Positions 63,974 to 64,000 of a stretch of DNA of 64,000 nucleotides are shown here, in pieces. The position numbers were made by a program, and so were the translations under genes. Numbering within the stretch: the stretch's first letter is position 1; every line of letters begins with the position of its first letter. The DNA is from Pseudomonas fortuita (GTDB taxonomy: Bacteria > Pseudomonadota > Gammaproteobacteria > Pseudomonadales > Pseudomonadaceae): NCBI RefSeq assembly GCF_026898135.2, contig NZ_CP114035.2, positions 6,247,745 through 6,311,744 on the forward strand, given 5' to 3'. The notes beneath the pieces are model-generated. The model did not search any database. It was not told where the DNA came from and saw only the letters and a list, made by a program, of their open reading frames with translations.

Positions 63974-64000
63974 GTGTCAGTGGAACTTTGGCAGCAGTGC
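63974..64000 (+). CDS. dnaA: Replication initiator DnaA (first nine codons)
   Basis: GTG TCA GTG GAA CTT TGG CAG CAG TGC reads MSVELWQQC, the N-terminus of Pseudomonas DnaA, cut by the window edge. It follows the oriC boxes, with GGGGAT 7 nt upstream. Confidence 0.93.

Overview
The window is the replication-origin region of a Pseudomonas chromosome, most likely the P. putida group. Evidence is the gene order dnaA / rpmH / rnpA / yidD / yidC / mnmE / mnmG / rsmG / parA / parB / atpIBEFHAGDC / glmU / DeoR regulator / glmS, the DnaA-box-rich spacers, and a P. putida-type REP hairpin. dnaA enters at the far right edge. No rRNA, tRNA, CRISPR array or cas gene was seen.

Layout. 1-12200 is core chromosome: a cation:proton antiporter (partial), an acyl-CoA thioesterase, pdxY, a DUF3301 protein, a zinc-starvation cluster read outward from one Zur-type box (two COG0523 GTPases and a DUF1826 protein to the left, a small exported protein and folE2 to the right), a DUF3617 protein, cardiolipin synthase, cyclopropane-fatty-acid synthase and a dihydrolipoyl dehydrogenase. 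12299-43001 is a complete Tn7-like transposon of about 30.7 kb. Its ends begin TGTT, carry three TnsB-type repeats each, and are flanked by a TTTTT duplication 19-23 nt beyond the glmS stop codon, which is the classic attTn7 position. 43007-64000 is core again: glmS with its regulator, glmU, the F1Fo ATP synthase, parAB, the RNA-modification genes, the membrane-insertion genes, oriC and the start of dnaA.

Inside the transposon, from left to right, are an arsenic module (arsN2 divergent from arsR-arsB-arsC-arsH-phosphatase-arsO-arsN1), an unrecognised membrane-anchored protein, and a copper module. The copper module holds a Cys-rich copper store, cusF, cusA, cusB, cusC, copS and copR on one strand, and a PtrA-like peptide, copA, a Met-rich protein, copB, a cytochrome c and copG on the other, plus a DUF2790 protein. 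Then come two orphan regulator/antitoxin-like genes and the transposition genes. These are tnsA, tnsB, tnsC and tnsD, with a second, shorter TniQ protein running tail-to-tail into tnsD where Tn7 would carry tnsE.

How it works together: TnsABC with TnsD explains the observed glmS-linked insertion. The extra TniQ could give a second target choice and is the most interesting unexplained component. The cargo protects against arsenite, arsenate, organoarsenicals (possibly arsinothricin) and copper. Perfect TTACA-N4-TGTAA dyads before the copper store, copA and the DUF2790 gene suggest one CopR regulon across the copper module. Two genome-scale signals lie in the core genes: a perfect parS palindrome inside folE2, and a dense group of DnaA boxes inside the two COG0523/DUF1826 genes. 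All calls are from reading the sequence; no database search was run.
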